DNA of 64,000 nt from Acidimicrobiia bacterium (GCA_009841075.1 VXMP01000048.1:1-64000), one strand, 5' to 3'. Numbered from the stretch's first letter, positions 27,213 through 37,615 are shown. The notes: a model not told the origin generated them from the letters alone. Numbers and translations: made by a program.

Positions 27213-29992
27213 GTCGACGGTTCCTCGCGTTTGGTTTCCGGGATAAGTAACGACAATGCCAGTAGCAGGAGTGTGAACAAACCGGCCGCCCGGGCTTGAA
27301 GCCGGTAGGAAGAGACGCCTTCGAAGACGGCGGCACCGGATTCGGCCGACACCAGGTTGGCCCAACCGTCCTGTTCCCAGGGCTCGGGACCCCATCCCGG
27401 GTCGGCGTTTTCCGCGATCCGCACCTGCCCGGGGGTGGGTTCGCCTTGGTAGTCGGGGACGGCCCATGACCAGGCCACTCCCGAGTCGGTCACTGCCCGA
27501 TAGGAGGGAACCTGGTTTTCCCATACCCCGCCGGACTCTCCTACATACAATCCGACCAGAGGATTCATGTCCAGTTGGGTCGCCATAGATTCGGTCAGGG
27601 GGCTGGGGCCGGTAGCGACCAACCAGCGAATCCCGAAGCCGGACAGATGTTGGCCAGGACGGATCTCGTCGCTCGCCATAATGTTGGTAAGGGTTTCCTC
27701 CAGGGCGATATCCCCCAACCTGGGAGCGGGAAGCCAGGCCTGGGCGTAGTCAAGGGTGCCGCTCAGCAGGCGATAGGGGGTTCCGTCGGACAAGAGACGA
27801 TGTTGGCCGGGAATGGTTTCCGCCGGTCCGGTCACCAACATCCGGTCGGCACCGTGGGCTTCGCTACGCCCGACCGCAAAGCCCAGGGTTTCGAATCGGT
27901 CGTCCGGCAGGCCCATTCGTCCGGCCGGAATAGGGATCAAGGTACTGAGCCCGACCAGCAGAGCGGCCACCAGGGTGGCATAGGCGAAGAAGCTCCGCCA
28001 CAGCGGTACCTCCAGACCGAGAGAGGAGGGAAGGTCTATGGCAGCGGCGGTTATCAAGGCCAATCCGAGCGCCATGGCCAATAGACCGGCCACGCTAGCT
28101 TCCCGACCCACCCCTAGGTCGGACGAACTGGACAGGAAGACACCGGCCGATCCGATTATCCCGCCCGCCATCCCCACTTTCAATGCCCCACCCTGTCCGA
28201 AGAACATGGTCCCGGCCGCCACGGCCACAAGCGGTATATAAACCCACCACGAGGGGGCGGGGTGGAAGGGGGTGCCGGCGGTGATAATCTCTCCTGCCCC
28301 ATGCACCCCCAGCCAGGGGAACAGTACGGGAAGGCTCAACAAAAATCCTGCCGAGCCGATCACCAGCGGCCGGAGGCGGCGGGAAAGCCCTGACCAGACC
28401 AGTCCGAACAACAGGGGCAAAACCACCGCAACCGGAACAAATACGGCCGAGGCGATGGTCGCCAAACCTACCCGCGCCGTTCGTTTTATCCGGCCCGGTA
28501 CGGTCTCAGGAAGGGGGGCGATCACCCCGACCAACGCCCACGGCAGCCCACCCAGACCCAACAGGGCGGGCCAGTAGCCCTCTCCGGCCAGGTAAATGAG
28601 GGGGAATCCGGCCACATACACCGCCCCGGCTATCAGGCGAGCACCTGGACTAAGACCCAGTCGGCGCACCAGCGCAATGATGCCCGCCAGTCCCAAGGAA
28701 ACGGCCCCGACGGTTAGCCCGCCCGCCGCCAACCCGGGCCGGTTGCCCAGGATCAGCTGGATCAGAGCGGTAGCACCTACCGAAGGATGCAGCGGTTCGG
28801 GGCTTCCCAATCCCCCTGGGTGCCAGCCTCCTGTGTAGACTCGCAGGGTATCCCAGGCCGATTCGGCCAGAGGCAGCACAAACCCGATGGCGGGTAGACC
28901 GTCGGTGATGATGGAGCGGTTGAGCATCAGGATAAGGGCGATTCCCAGCACCGTGGTTATGAAGTCGGGACGCTGCCATAGGGCCGGACCCGGGTCGTCC
29001 GACTCGTCAACCTCATAGCCCGTCCCCAACAGGGTTCCCAACTCGGACCCGATCCGGCCCAGCTCCAACGACCCCTTTAGCTGGTAGCGGAACAGCTCGG
29101 CGTCGGATTTTAGCGAGGTAGAAGGGGCCCGACGGCGGGCCGCCCAACTGGAAGGAAGGTGGAGCAGGTTCCAAGCCCAGGTACGAACCCAGTCCAAGAA
29201 CGCCGCCGGTGCACCTTTGAAAAGCAGATAGACCCATTGGGCCAGCCCGACCAGAAACAAACCGGGTAGGGCCCATAGGAGGGTGGCGATCGAATAGGTT
29301 TTTAGCATCACCCGGAGGCGGCCGGCCTGTTCCCGCCAGGTCATAGCCCGATTGGCACCGCCCACCGGAGAAAACACTTCCGAGGCGGGGGTCACCACCA
29401 CCCGACCACCTACCACCCGGGTCCGCTGACAAATATCCAAACCGAACGACAGGTAGGGCAGGGAATGATCCAATCCGCCCAGGCCTTCGACCAAATCTCG
29501 TCTGACCAGTAGGGAAGCCGGCTCCAGGAAGGCCACGTCTCGGATAACCTCGAATTGTTCCTGGTCGATCTCGCCGTGTTCCAGTCCGGAATGAGGGAAC
29601 CCGAACACATCGGTGGCACCCCCCACCGACCGGAGTCGGTCGGGATGGTCGGCGTCCAGGATCTTGGAACCCACCACCGATGCCTCCAGCCTTTCGGCCG
29701 CCTCCACCAGGGCCTCCAAAGCGTCCGGCCGGGCCGTGGTACGGGCGTCCAGCATCCATAGGTAAGGGACGGTCGGGTCCAGGGTGCCCAGTGCGTCCGA
29801 CAAACGCCTAAAGGTTCTCGACCCGGAGTCCTCTGCGGCCGGCGGCGGCCTATCATCGGAGATGACTACCACGTCTTCGACCTCGTAGACTTGTTGGCGG
29901 ATAGTCTCCGATACGGCGGAGATATCTTCGCCTCGGCGTGCTACAACCACCGCTAGAACACGCGGTTTAGGGCTTGGCGAGGGCTGGTCCAT
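27209..29992 (-). CDS. family-2 glycosyltransferase fused to large membrane domain
   Basis: N-term GT-A features (LDARTTARPDALEALVEAAE, DVAFLEPASLLVRRDLVEGLGGLDHSL) followed by many TM segments. Confidence 0.75.
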   Translation of the reverse strand: MDQPSPSPKPRVLAVVVARRGEDISAVSETIRQQVYEVEDVVVISDDRPPPAAEDSGSRTFRRLSDALGTLDPTVPYLWMLDARTTARPDALEALVEAAERLEASVVGSKILDADHPDRLRSVGGATDVFGFPHSGLEHGEIDQEQFEVIRDVAFLEPASLLVRRDLVEGLGGLDHSLPYLSFGLDICQRTRVVGGRVVVTPASEVFSPVGGANRAMTWREQAGRLRVMLKTYSIATLLWALPGLFLVGLAQWVYLLFKGAPAAFLDWVRTWAWNLLHLPSSWAARRRAPSTSLKSDAELFRYQLKGSLELGRIGSELGTLLGTGYEVDESDDPGPALWQRPDFITTVLGIALILMLNRSIITDGLPAIGFVLPLAESAWDTLRVYTGGWHPGGLGSPEPLHPSVGATALIQLILGNRPGLAAGGLTVGAVSLGLAGIIALVRRLGLSPGARLIAGAVYVAGFPLIYLAGEGYWPALLGLGGLPWALVGVIAPLPETVPGRIKRTARVGLATIASAVFVPVAVVLPLLFGLVWSGLSRRLRPLVIGSAGFLLSLPVLFPWLGVHGAGEIITAGTPFHPAPSWWVYIPLVAVAAGTMFFGQGGALKVGMAGGIIGSAGVFLSSSSDLGVGREASVAGLLAMALGLALITAAAIDLPSSLGLEVPLWRSFFAYATLVAALLVGLSTLIPIPAGRMGLPDDRFETLGFAVGRSEAHGADRMLVTGPAETIPGQHRLLSDGTPYRLLSGTLDYAQAWLPAPRLGDIALEETLTNIMASDEIRPGQHLSGFGIRWLVATGPSPLTESMATQLDMNPLVGLYVGESGGVWENQVPSYRAVTDSGVAWSWAVPDYQGEPTPGQVRIAENADPGWGPEPWEQDGWANLVSAESGAAVFEGVSSYRLQARAAGLFTLLLLALSLLIPETKREEPST

Positions 29993-30058
29993 TAGACCCC
30001 AATATTGCTACAGAATGAGCTATCCCACAATAATCATGCTCCCCCGATTTTCCTGCCT

Positions 30059-31000
30059 ATGACCGACGAGGTGCGCGTGGTGGTCTTGTCGGGTGGGGTG
30101 GGCGGTGCCCGGCTGGCCCGAGGTTTCGAATACCTGGAGGGGGTGGAGGCCACAGTGGTGGTGAACGTAGGTGATGACGACACTTTTTACGGTTGGTCGG
30201 TTTCCCCTGATATCGACACTGTCCTTTATACGCTGGCGGAAATCGAGGGCCCACCGGGCTGGGGTAGGGCCGACGACAGCTACTTCCTGATGGATCACCT
30301 GGACACCTTCGGGGTTGACACCCGATTTCGGATAGGCGACGCCGACGCCGCCCTCAACCTCTACCGGACCATGCGGCTCCAGGCGGGTGATCCCCTGCAT
30401 GCCGTCACCACCGATTTAGCCGCCATGATGGGCCTTTCCTCCCGGGTGCTACCCGCCACCAACGATCGGTTGCGAACCCGGGTGCGGGTCGGAACCAAGG
30501 GTTGGATGGACTTTCAGGAATATTTCGTCCTAGGCGGCCACCAGGACCGGGTGGACGAGGTGCGGTTCGTCGGTCAGGAAGCCGCCCGGGCCGCTCCCGG
30601 GGTGGTAGAAGCAATTGTCGGGGCCGACATGGTGGTTATCGCTCCTTCCAATCCTCCCCTTTCGGTCTGGCCGATCCTGGCGGTCACCGAGATCGCCGCC
30701 GCGGTGGGTCGGGCCTGTCCGGTTATGGCGGTTAGCCCTTTGTTCGGGGGCCGGGCTCTCAAAGGCCCGACCGACCAGGTTCTCAACTCGCTGGGGTTTC
30801 CGCCCGGCCATGCCGGAGTGCTGGCCGCCTATCCCGGCCTGATCCGGGATTTTTTCATCGACCATGAAGACCAGGAGGAACAGTCGGCGTTGGCCGAGAC
30901 AGGGGTGTCCGTCCACGTTGAATCAACTCGGATAGCCGGTCGGGAACAGGCGATCGGGTTAGCCGGAAGGATCGTCGAAGTAGCCCAGGGTTCGCCATGA
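30059..31000 (+). CDS. cofD: 2-phospho-L-lactate transferase (F420 biosynthesis)
   Basis: VVVLSGGVGGARLARGFEYL; NVGDDDTFYGWSVSPDIDTVLYTLA; APSNPPLSVWPIL. Confidence 0.93.
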   Translation: MTDEVRVVVLSGGVGGARLARGFEYLEGVEATVVVNVGDDDTFYGWSVSPDIDTVLYTLAEIEGPPGWGRADDSYFLMDHLDTFGVDTRFRIGDADAALNLYRTMRLQAGDPLHAVTTDLAAMMGLSSRVLPATNDRLRTRVRVGTKGWMDFQEYFVLGGHQDRVDEVRFVGQEAARAAPGVVEAIVGADMVVIAPSNPPLSVWPILAVTEIAAAVGRACPVMAVSPLFGGRALKGPTDQVLNSLGFPPGHAGVLAAYPGLIRDFFIDHEDQEEQSALAETGVSVHVESTRIAGREQAIGLAGRIVEVAQGSP

Positions 31001-31701
31001 CCGTATCCGTAATCCCCCTGAACGGTATACCGGAAGCCGAACCAGGAGACGATGTGTCCCGACTGATCGTTAAAGGTTTGAGGGCGTCTCAGGTGGAATT
31101 GTGGTCCGGCGATGTTCTGGTGGTGACCCACAAACTGGTCTCAAAGGCCGAAGGTCGAATCGAAGAGATCGGCGATTCACCCACTGCCCGCCAACGGCTG
31201 ATCGAACGAGAGGCGGCGGCTATTTTGAGACGACGAGATGATCTGATTATCACCGAAACCCGGCATGGGTTCGTGTGCGCCAACGCCGGTGTGGACAAGT
31301 CGAATATCGGCCCCGGGCGGGCGGTTCTGCTGCCTTTCGACCCGGATAGATCAGCCCGCCGAATCCGGATCCGGCTTCAGCGGGTCTACGGGGTGACGAT
31401 CGGTGTGATCATCACCGACACTTTCGGCCGGGCCTGGCGGCACGGTTTAACGGACGTGGCCATCGGGGTGGCCGGCCTACCTGCCGTGGTGGACTATCGG
31501 GGAACTTCCGACACTTATGGAAACACGCTGGAGGTGACCGAGGTGGCGATAGCAGATGAGTTGGCCGCCGCCGCCGACCTGGTTATGGGAAAGGCCCGTG
31601 GCATACCGGCTGCGGTTATCCGAGGAGTGGAGTACCGAGCTGACGAGTCGGCCTCGGCCGCCGACCTGGTGAGGGACCCGGCACTGGATATGTTCCGGTA
31701 G
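30997..31701 (+). CDS. cofE: coenzyme F420-0:L-glutamate ligase, single domain
   Basis: VVTHKLVSKAEGR; GVDKSNIGPGRAVLLPFDPDRSARRIR; VIITDTFGRAWRHGLTDVAIGVAG; ATGA overlap with cofD. Confidence 0.93.
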   Translation: MTVSVIPLNGIPEAEPGDDVSRLIVKGLRASQVELWSGDVLVVTHKLVSKAEGRIEEIGDSPTARQRLIEREAAAILRRRDDLIITETRHGFVCANAGVDKSNIGPGRAVLLPFDPDRSARRIRIRLQRVYGVTIGVIITDTFGRAWRHGLTDVAIGVAGLPAVVDYRGTSDTYGNTLEVTEVAIADELAAAADLVMGKARGIPAAVIRGVEYRADESASAADLVRDPALDMFR

Positions 31702-31706
31702 ATCTT

Positions 31707-32663
31707 TCAGCGGTTGAGATCTGCCCTTGATTTGGCCGCCAGGAGGAACCGGGCGGCCATGAGGTCGAGATGTCCTCCCCCGGCATTCTTGAAAAGGGTT
31801 ATTTCCTGGTCGGAACGGCGGGCTGGTACGTCACCCGAGACCAGCTGGAACAGGTCACCGATCAGGTCGTCCGTGGTTATCACTCGGGAGTCGATCGGTA
31901 GGCGAATTTCGCCGGTATCGAGAGCAGTGGCCCGCAGATCGACGTATATAAGGGATCGGGCGATAGCGGCATCATCGACTTCTCTCATATGAGGGCGATA
32001 CGAACCCACCAGGTCGAGGTGGGTTCCTGGGCTCAGCCATTCCCCTCGAATCAGCGGTTCCACCGTCATCGTTGCGCAGGAGATCAGGTCGGCTTCCTGG
32101 ACGGCTTCGGCCAGGTCGGTGGCGATTCCCAGGTCGGTGACGCCGGTGGGTAGATCCTCCCCGAGTTCGGAGGCCAGCGCCTCGGCTCGGGCCTGAGTAC
32201 GGTTCCACATCCGGATTTTTTTGATGGATGGGCAGGTGGCGGTGTGCGCCCTGATCAGGTGGGGTGCCATGGCACCGGCACCGACCATCAGCATGGTGCG
32301 GGCGTTTCGGTCGGCCAGGTAGCTGGACGCCAGCGCCGAATCGCAGGCCGTCTTGAACCAGGTGAGGGCGTTTCCGGTTATAGCCGCCTGCTCCTCACCG
32401 GTCATCGGGTCGAACAGCACATAGACCGTGTTGACAGTGGGCAGGTCGCGATTGGCCGGAAAAACCGTGGCCAGCTTTACCCCCAGGCCGGTGCCAGGTT
32501 GGGAACCTACCCGGGCCAGCAGGAGGTTGCCGGTGCCGTCTTCGGCGAACAGGTCGTTGACCCGGGCAGGCGGAAGGTGGTGTTGGGACTCGAAAAAGTC
32601 GATCAAAGGCCGGTAGTCGAAAAGCTCCAACGCTTCTTCTGGAGAGATAACCAGCATTCCCAT
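31707..32663 (-). CDS. ornithine cyclodeaminase/mu-crystallin family protein
   Basis: GNALTWFKTACDSALASSYLADRNARTMLMVGAGAMAPHLIRAH; LISCATMTVEPLIRGEWLSPGTHLDLVGSY. Confidence 0.85.
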   Translation of the reverse strand: MGMLVISPEEALELFDYRPLIDFFESQHHLPPARVNDLFAEDGTGNLLLARVGSQPGTGLGVKLATVFPANRDLPTVNTVYVLFDPMTGEEQAAITGNALTWFKTACDSALASSYLADRNARTMLMVGAGAMAPHLIRAHTATCPSIKKIRMWNRTQARAEALASELGEDLPTGVTDLGIATDLAEAVQEADLISCATMTVEPLIRGEWLSPGTHLDLVGSYRPHMREVDDAAIARSLIYVDLRATALDTGEIRLPIDSRVITTDDLIGDLFQLVSGDVPARRSDQEITLFKNAGGGHLDLMAARFLLAAKSRADLNR

Positions 32664-32676
32664 CTCCTAGAAATAA

Positions 32677-32710
32677 TCGGGCCGCCCACCCCGGTGAGTC
32701 GACGGCCCGA
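32677..32710 (-). terminator. intrinsic terminator-like hairpin
   Basis: TCGGGCCG ... CGGCCCGA 8-bp stem with internal CACC/GGTG pairing; minus strand followed by ATTATTTCT. Confidence 0.65.
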
Positions 32711-32737
32711 TGTTCAACGGATGGCTGTTGTCTTGTT

Positions 32738-33160
32738 CTAATTGTCTCCTGAGGCCTGGCCGAACGCCATATCCCGCAACACGACCAGGAAGGCCAGGGC
32801 GTGGCCGAAGATGATGTGGCCGTAGAAGCTGGCACCGATATTGAACTGGAAGACATCGTTGCCCGCCACCAGCGGCATAATCAGATTGGCACCAATCACC
32901 CACCAGATCAGACCGTAGATCAGACCGCCCACCACAATATCCACCAACGGGTTACCCAGTTTTACAACCGACACGAAAAACGCCGTGTAGATGGCCCCGA
33001 TGATGAGGCTGAAAACCACATGGAGGATGAAGCCTACGAAGTCGTTGGCGTCGATCATTCCCCCGATCATGTCCTGCATCCCCCCGCCTGCATAGGCCAG
33101 GAAAAGGTATCCGGCCATCACCCCGGGGACGACACCCCTTCTAAGGTTGGCAATATCCAT
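32738..33160 (-). CDS. small polytopic membrane protein
   Basis: Four predicted hydrophobic helices (GVMAGYLFLAYAGG; GFILHVVFSLIIGAIYTAFFVSV; IVVGGLIYGLIWWVIGANLIM; IIFGHALAFLVVL). Confidence 0.55.
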   Translation of the reverse strand: MDIANLRRGVVPGVMAGYLFLAYAGGGMQDMIGGMIDANDFVGFILHVVFSLIIGAIYTAFFVSVVKLGNPLVDIVVGGLIYGLIWWVIGANLIMPLVAGNDVFQFNIGASFYGHIIFGHALAFLVVLRDMAFGQASGDN

Positions 33161-33319
33161 GACACTCCACCCCTTTCTTGAGGAATTGGTTTTCTTCAGG
33201 CTACCTGAAAGGCAGGTCTCAACGATTCATTTGCCCTCCAGAGCGACCCATATTTTGGTTAATCCGGCCGATGGGCATAATTTAGGCTTGCCAACCTTCG
33301 ATAGAGGAAAGAAGCCTTC

Positions 33320-35338
33320 TTGTCTATGGGGAGTTCCGCCCTGGATAACAACACAACCATCAAACCAGCCAGAGGCATCTTCAAAGCCGGCCTGATAGTT
33401 CTGATCTTGGCGATGGTGGCAGGATTGGTAGTGCCACCACCTTCAACCGCACAGGGTCCGGTCGGCGTATCCGGCCCGGAGACCATTGAAATCCAAAGCA
33501 ACCAGGAGCGGTGGACCGGATGCGACGAAGCCTCCACCCCCTTTATCCTGCTTTGCCGGGTATACGACGAGATCAAGGAAAACTTCTACGCCCAGGTTTC
33601 GGACCAACAACTGGTGGAGGGTGCGGCTCGGGCGGTCCAGGAGGCCGACCTAGCCTCTCGACCTCGGGAGGTTATACCCCCTCTATGTGCCCTACCTTCA
33701 CCCGCCTTCTCGACGGTTTGTGATCTGATCGACCGATCGAACAATACTTCTGCGGCGGTCTGGGCGGCAACGGAAGGGATGGTTAGGGCCTTGAACGACC
33801 CGATCTCCGGTTTGCTGTCGCCTAGCCAATACCAATCCTGGCAGAACCTCCAGGGCTTGTCGGCTTCCTACGTCGGCATAGGGGTCCGGGTGGGTATCCA
33901 CGACGGAAACTCCGGATGCCGTACCTTGACCGAAACCTGTCGGCTCACGGTCACCGATGTCATCGAAGACAGCGGGGCCGAAGAAGCCGGGTTGATGCCA
34001 GGTGACGTGATCCTGAAAATCGGAGGGGTCACCCCCCAAGGAGATGGGTGCGGTCTGGATGAGTTAGACCAGTTCTCGGTGGGTATGCCGGTTGAGGTGA
34101 CCATCCAGCGGGGTACCGAAGTAATTGCCTACATCATCCCGGCCCGACTTTTAACTCCTGGGGTGGCCTGGGGGCTGGTTGTGGACGACAATATCGGCTA
34201 CATACGCCTCCACGAATTCGACCTGGTGGCCGACCGGGTGTTCTCCGAACAGTTGGAGGAGCTCCTGGACGAAGGGATCGATGCTTTGGTAATCGATTTG
34301 CGCTCCAACCCGGGCGGCTATCTGGGATCGACCCAAAATATCGCCTCCCTGTTCCTTGACGACCAGGATTTGATAGCCCGGCTAACCATCTCCGACGGCT
34401 CCACCGAGTTGGTACGGGCTGAACGTAAACCACAAACGCCTGACGCCAGGGAGATTCCTCTGACCGTGGTGGTTAACAACCGATCCGCTTCCGGCTCCGA
34501 AATGCTGGCTCTGGCGCTCCGACATTACGGACATGAGCTGGTAGGAACCACCACTTTCGGTAAGACCACCGGACAAACCACCAAAGCCATCACCGATCGC
34601 AGCGGGATGCCGATCGGTGCTCTTCGGCTTTCCATTATCCGCTGGGTCGGGCCCGATAACTCCTCTGCCACCGGCGGGATCGTGCCGGACCGGATGATCG
34701 AATTTGCTACCTGCGCCCATCCCGTAACGGTCGCTCTGGAAGCCACCTCGGAGGAGAGCCCCTCCGCCGGGCAGGAACCTCCGCAGGGAGCTTTCGACGA
34801 CGACAACGGGAAGGTTGCTGAAGAGGCCCTCAACCGGTTGGCCGGCCTTGGGGTGTTCGAAGGAACCGAATGCGGGGCGCGGGCAATTTGTCCGAACGCT
34901 CCCATCGCCCGATGGACCGCGGCGGTCTGGATCATCCGAGCCCTGGAAGAGCGGAGCTACCAACCTGAAGAGACTGTTTTTGCCGACGTAGTAGGGGAAG
35001 ACTGGTGGTCGGGCTATGTACAACGCCTGTTTACTTTGGGTGCAACCAACGGATGTGCTACCGATCCGGCCCGTTTCTGTCCCGATCAGGTGATCAGCCG
35101 AGCCCAGATGGCGGCCCTTCTGGTGCGAATATTGGGTCTGGATGAGGCGGTATCGGCCGGATTCACCGATACGGTGGGCATCACGCTCGAATCCGAAATA
35201 GATTCTCTGGCTGCGTCCGGTATCACCACCGGCTGTTCCACCAATCCGGATCGATTCTGTCCGAAACTCCCTCTGACCAGGGGGCAGATGGCGTTATTTA
35301 TCGACCGTGCTCTCCAGGAATTGGCCAAGGGTTCCTAA
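33320..35338 (+). CDS. S41 family C-terminal processing peptidase with PDZ and C-terminal SLH-like repeats
   Basis: PDZ (AEEAGLMPGDVILKIGGVTPQ), S41 core (VVVNNRSASGSEMLALALRHYGHELVGTTTFGKTTGQT), three SLH-like units with xCATDPARFCPDQVISRAQMAALLVRIL. Confidence 0.88.
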   Translation: MSMGSSALDNNTTIKPARGIFKAGLIVLILAMVAGLVVPPPSTAQGPVGVSGPETIEIQSNQERWTGCDEASTPFILLCRVYDEIKENFYAQVSDQQLVEGAARAVQEADLASRPREVIPPLCALPSPAFSTVCDLIDRSNNTSAAVWAATEGMVRALNDPISGLLSPSQYQSWQNLQGLSASYVGIGVRVGIHDGNSGCRTLTETCRLTVTDVIEDSGAEEAGLMPGDVILKIGGVTPQGDGCGLDELDQFSVGMPVEVTIQRGTEVIAYIIPARLLTPGVAWGLVVDDNIGYIRLHEFDLVADRVFSEQLEELLDEGIDALVIDLRSNPGGYLGSTQNIASLFLDDQDLIARLTISDGSTELVRAERKPQTPDAREIPLTVVVNNRSASGSEMLALALRHYGHELVGTTTFGKTTGQTTKAITDRSGMPIGALRLSIIRWVGPDNSSATGGIVPDRMIEFATCAHPVTVALEATSEESPSAGQEPPQGAFDDDNGKVAEEALNRLAGLGVFEGTECGARAICPNAPIARWTAAVWIIRALEERSYQPEETVFADVVGEDWWSGYVQRLFTLGATNGCATDPARFCPDQVISRAQMAALLVRILGLDEAVSAGFTDTVGITLESEIDSLAASGITTGCSTNPDRFCPKLPLTRGQMALFIDRALQELAKGS

Positions 35339-35349
35339 GAACAGCCGGA

Positions 35350-36318
35350 TCAACGGGGGCGGTTCTCGACGAACCAATCTACCGTGGCTTTGATTCCGTC
35401 CTTGAGGGCGATACGAGGTCTCCATCCCAGTTCTCGGCGAGCCCGGCTACATTCCAGCGCAGAACGAGGCACATCGCCGGGACGAGGGGGTCCATGGAAG
35501 GGTTTTCCCTTGAACCAGGCCGCATCGGCCACCATTCCGAACAGAGCCAAGGTGCTGGTCTCAACTCCGGTGCCGATGTTGTAGACGCCGCCCTCTTCCT
35601 GGTCTGCCGCCCGGACTATGGCGTCCACTACGTCGTCGACATAGACGTAGTCGCGGGTGTCGTGGCCGGATCCGAAGATGGTGGGGGGTTTACGCTCCCG
35701 GCAGGCGGCGGCGAAGATGGCCACCACTCCTCCCTCCCCCGAAGAATCCTGACGAGGTCCGTAGACGTTGGAAGGGCGGATTATGGAGTAGGCCGGCCCA
35801 TGATGCCGGCCCCAGAAGTCCAGGTATTGCTCGGCGATCAGCTTGGAAAAACCGTAAGGGGATTCGGGACTTAAAGGGGCGTCCTCGGGGGTGGGAAGCG
35901 GTGCCTCCGACCCGTATATGGCCCCTCCGGTGGAGACGAAAACCAGTCGGGAGGTACCGGCGAGGCGGGCGCTCTCCAGCAGGTTCAGGGTGCCGATGAC
36001 GTTGATGTCGGCGTCTCGGCCCGGTGAGGCTACCGAAGCCGACACCGAGGTCTGGGCGGCCAGATGGAAAATCCGATCCGGAGAATATTTGGCCACGGTG
36101 GCGGCCAGATGTTCGGAGCGGATATCGATCTGATGGATGGTGATATGGCCGAACCGGCGGGCATCATCCAGGTAGGAGAGCCTTCCGGTGGAAAGATTGT
36201 CCAGCACCATCACCTCCCAACCCTCCGCCACCAGCCGATCGACCAGATTGGATCCCAGGAAACCGGCCCCTCCGGTTACCAGCGCCCGTCCTTGGGTTGG
36301 TTCTCCTCGCCACATCAC
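35350..36318 (-). CDS. NAD-dependent epimerase/dehydratase (UDP-glucose 4-epimerase-like)
   Basis: ALVTGGAGFLGSNLVDRLV; VFVSTGGAIYG; YGFSKLIAEQYL. Confidence 0.9.
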   Translation of the reverse strand: MMWRGEPTQGRALVTGGAGFLGSNLVDRLVAEGWEVMVLDNLSTGRLSYLDDARRFGHITIHQIDIRSEHLAATVAKYSPDRIFHLAAQTSVSASVASPGRDADINVIGTLNLLESARLAGTSRLVFVSTGGAIYGSEAPLPTPEDAPLSPESPYGFSKLIAEQYLDFWGRHHGPAYSIIRPSNVYGPRQDSSGEGGVVAIFAAACRERKPPTIFGSGHDTRDYVYVDDVVDAIVRAADQEEGGVYNIGTGVETSTLALFGMVADAAWFKGKPFHGPPRPGDVPRSALECSRARRELGWRPRIALKDGIKATVDWFVENRPR

Positions 36319-37598
36319 CTAACTCCCCGACCCACCCCTTGGTAGCAGAGCCCGGCCGCCTCCACCACCTCTCTAGCTACGAGGTTCCGGGCATCTACTA
36401 CCTCAGAACCCCTCATTAGCTCCCGAACCCGGCCCCAATCAACCTGTCGGAACTGCTCCCATTCGGTGGCGATCAGCAGGGCGTCGGCACCCGCAGCCGC
36501 CGCCAACGGGTCGGCCACCAACTCCAAACCCGGCAGGGAAAACTCGGCTTGAGGGTCATAGGCCTGAACGTTGGCACCCGCCCGGGTGAGCCTTACTGCT
36601 ATATCGACCGCCGGGGAATGACGGATATCGTCGGTATCGGCCTTGAAAGACAGCCCCCACAGCCCCACCGTGGATCCCGACACCTCGCCGCATAAAGCCC
36701 GGGCTACCTTGCCAAAGATGCGGCGGCGTTGATTCCCGTTTACCTCCATCACCGTGGCCAGGAGTTGGAGATCATGACCGTGTTGCCTGGCGATCTCATG
36801 TAGGGCGGAAACGTCTTTGGGTAGGCATGAACCTCCGTAACCAGGACCCGGGGCCAGGTAATGAGGTCCGATCCGATGGTCGTGTCCGATCCCCTCCAGA
36901 ACGGAGGCGGCATCGGCACCGATCTCCTCGCACAGGTTGGCGATGGAGTTGGCGAAGGTCAGGCGGGTGGCAAGATAGGCGTTGGAGGCGTATTTGATCA
37001 TCTCCGCCGAGGTCGGATCGACCATTATCCGTTTCCCGGGCAGCGGACCGTAGACTTCGTCCGCCAGCCTCTCCGCCTGCTCCCGATCGGTCGAGCCGAT
37101 GACAATCCGATCCGGCTGCAGGAAATCGGCTACAGCCGAGCCCTCTCGGAGAAACTCCGGGTTGGCCTGTACTGCTACCTTTTTTTGGATGATTTCGGGA
37201 AGGCGAGAGAGTCGGAGCACGGTCCCGGGCGGGACGGTGGATTTGATAGCCAGCGCCGCACCGGGCTCCAGGTCCGAAGCGAGGTCGGAAACCGCCTGAT
37301 CCAGGATGGACATGTCCGCTCCCCCATCCTCGCCGGTCGGGGTAGGCAGGGTGATGAACACCACCGAGGCACCTTCGACCGCCTTCCGATTGGAGGCATA
37401 AAAGCCGAGCCGTTCCTGGGCCAGACCTGCGGATACGAGGTCTTCCAGGCCGGGTTCGAAAAACGGAATCCGTCCGGAACGGAGGGAGGTCAGTCGATTT
37501 TCGTCTCGCTCCCCCACCCGAACCTCATGGCCCAGATGCGCCAGCCCGGCCGCCTGGGTGACACCTACATATCCGGCCCCGATAACGGCGACCCGAAT
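36315..37598 (-). CDS. UDP-glucose 6-dehydrogenase; start probably non-canonical
   Basis: NPEFLREGSAVADFLQPDRIVIGS; GPGYGGSCLPKDVSAL. In-frame upstream codons give (I)RVAVIGAGYVGVTQAAGLAHLGHEVRV-GERDENRL with no ATG/GTG/TTG before the internal GTG at 37517. Confidence 0.8.
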   Translation of the reverse strand: MRVAVIGAGYVGVTQAAGLAHLGHEVRVGERDENRLTSLRSGRIPFFEPGLEDLVSAGLAQERLGFYASNRKAVEGASVVFITLPTPTGEDGGADMSILDQAVSDLASDLEPGAALAIKSTVPPGTVLRLSRLPEIIQKKVAVQANPEFLREGSAVADFLQPDRIVIGSTDREQAERLADEVYGPLPGKRIMVDPTSAEMIKYASNAYLATRLTFANSIANLCEEIGADAASVLEGIGHDHRIGPHYLAPGPGYGGSCLPKDVSALHEIARQHGHDLQLLATVMEVNGNQRRRIFGKVARALCGEVSGSTVGLWGLSFKADTDDIRHSPAVDIAVRLTRAGANVQAYDPQAEFSLPGLELVADPLAAAAGADALLIATEWEQFRQVDWGRVRELMRGSEVVDARNLVAREVVEAAGLCYQGVGRGVR

Positions 37599-37615
37599 CG
37601 GTCGTATAAGGTCCT

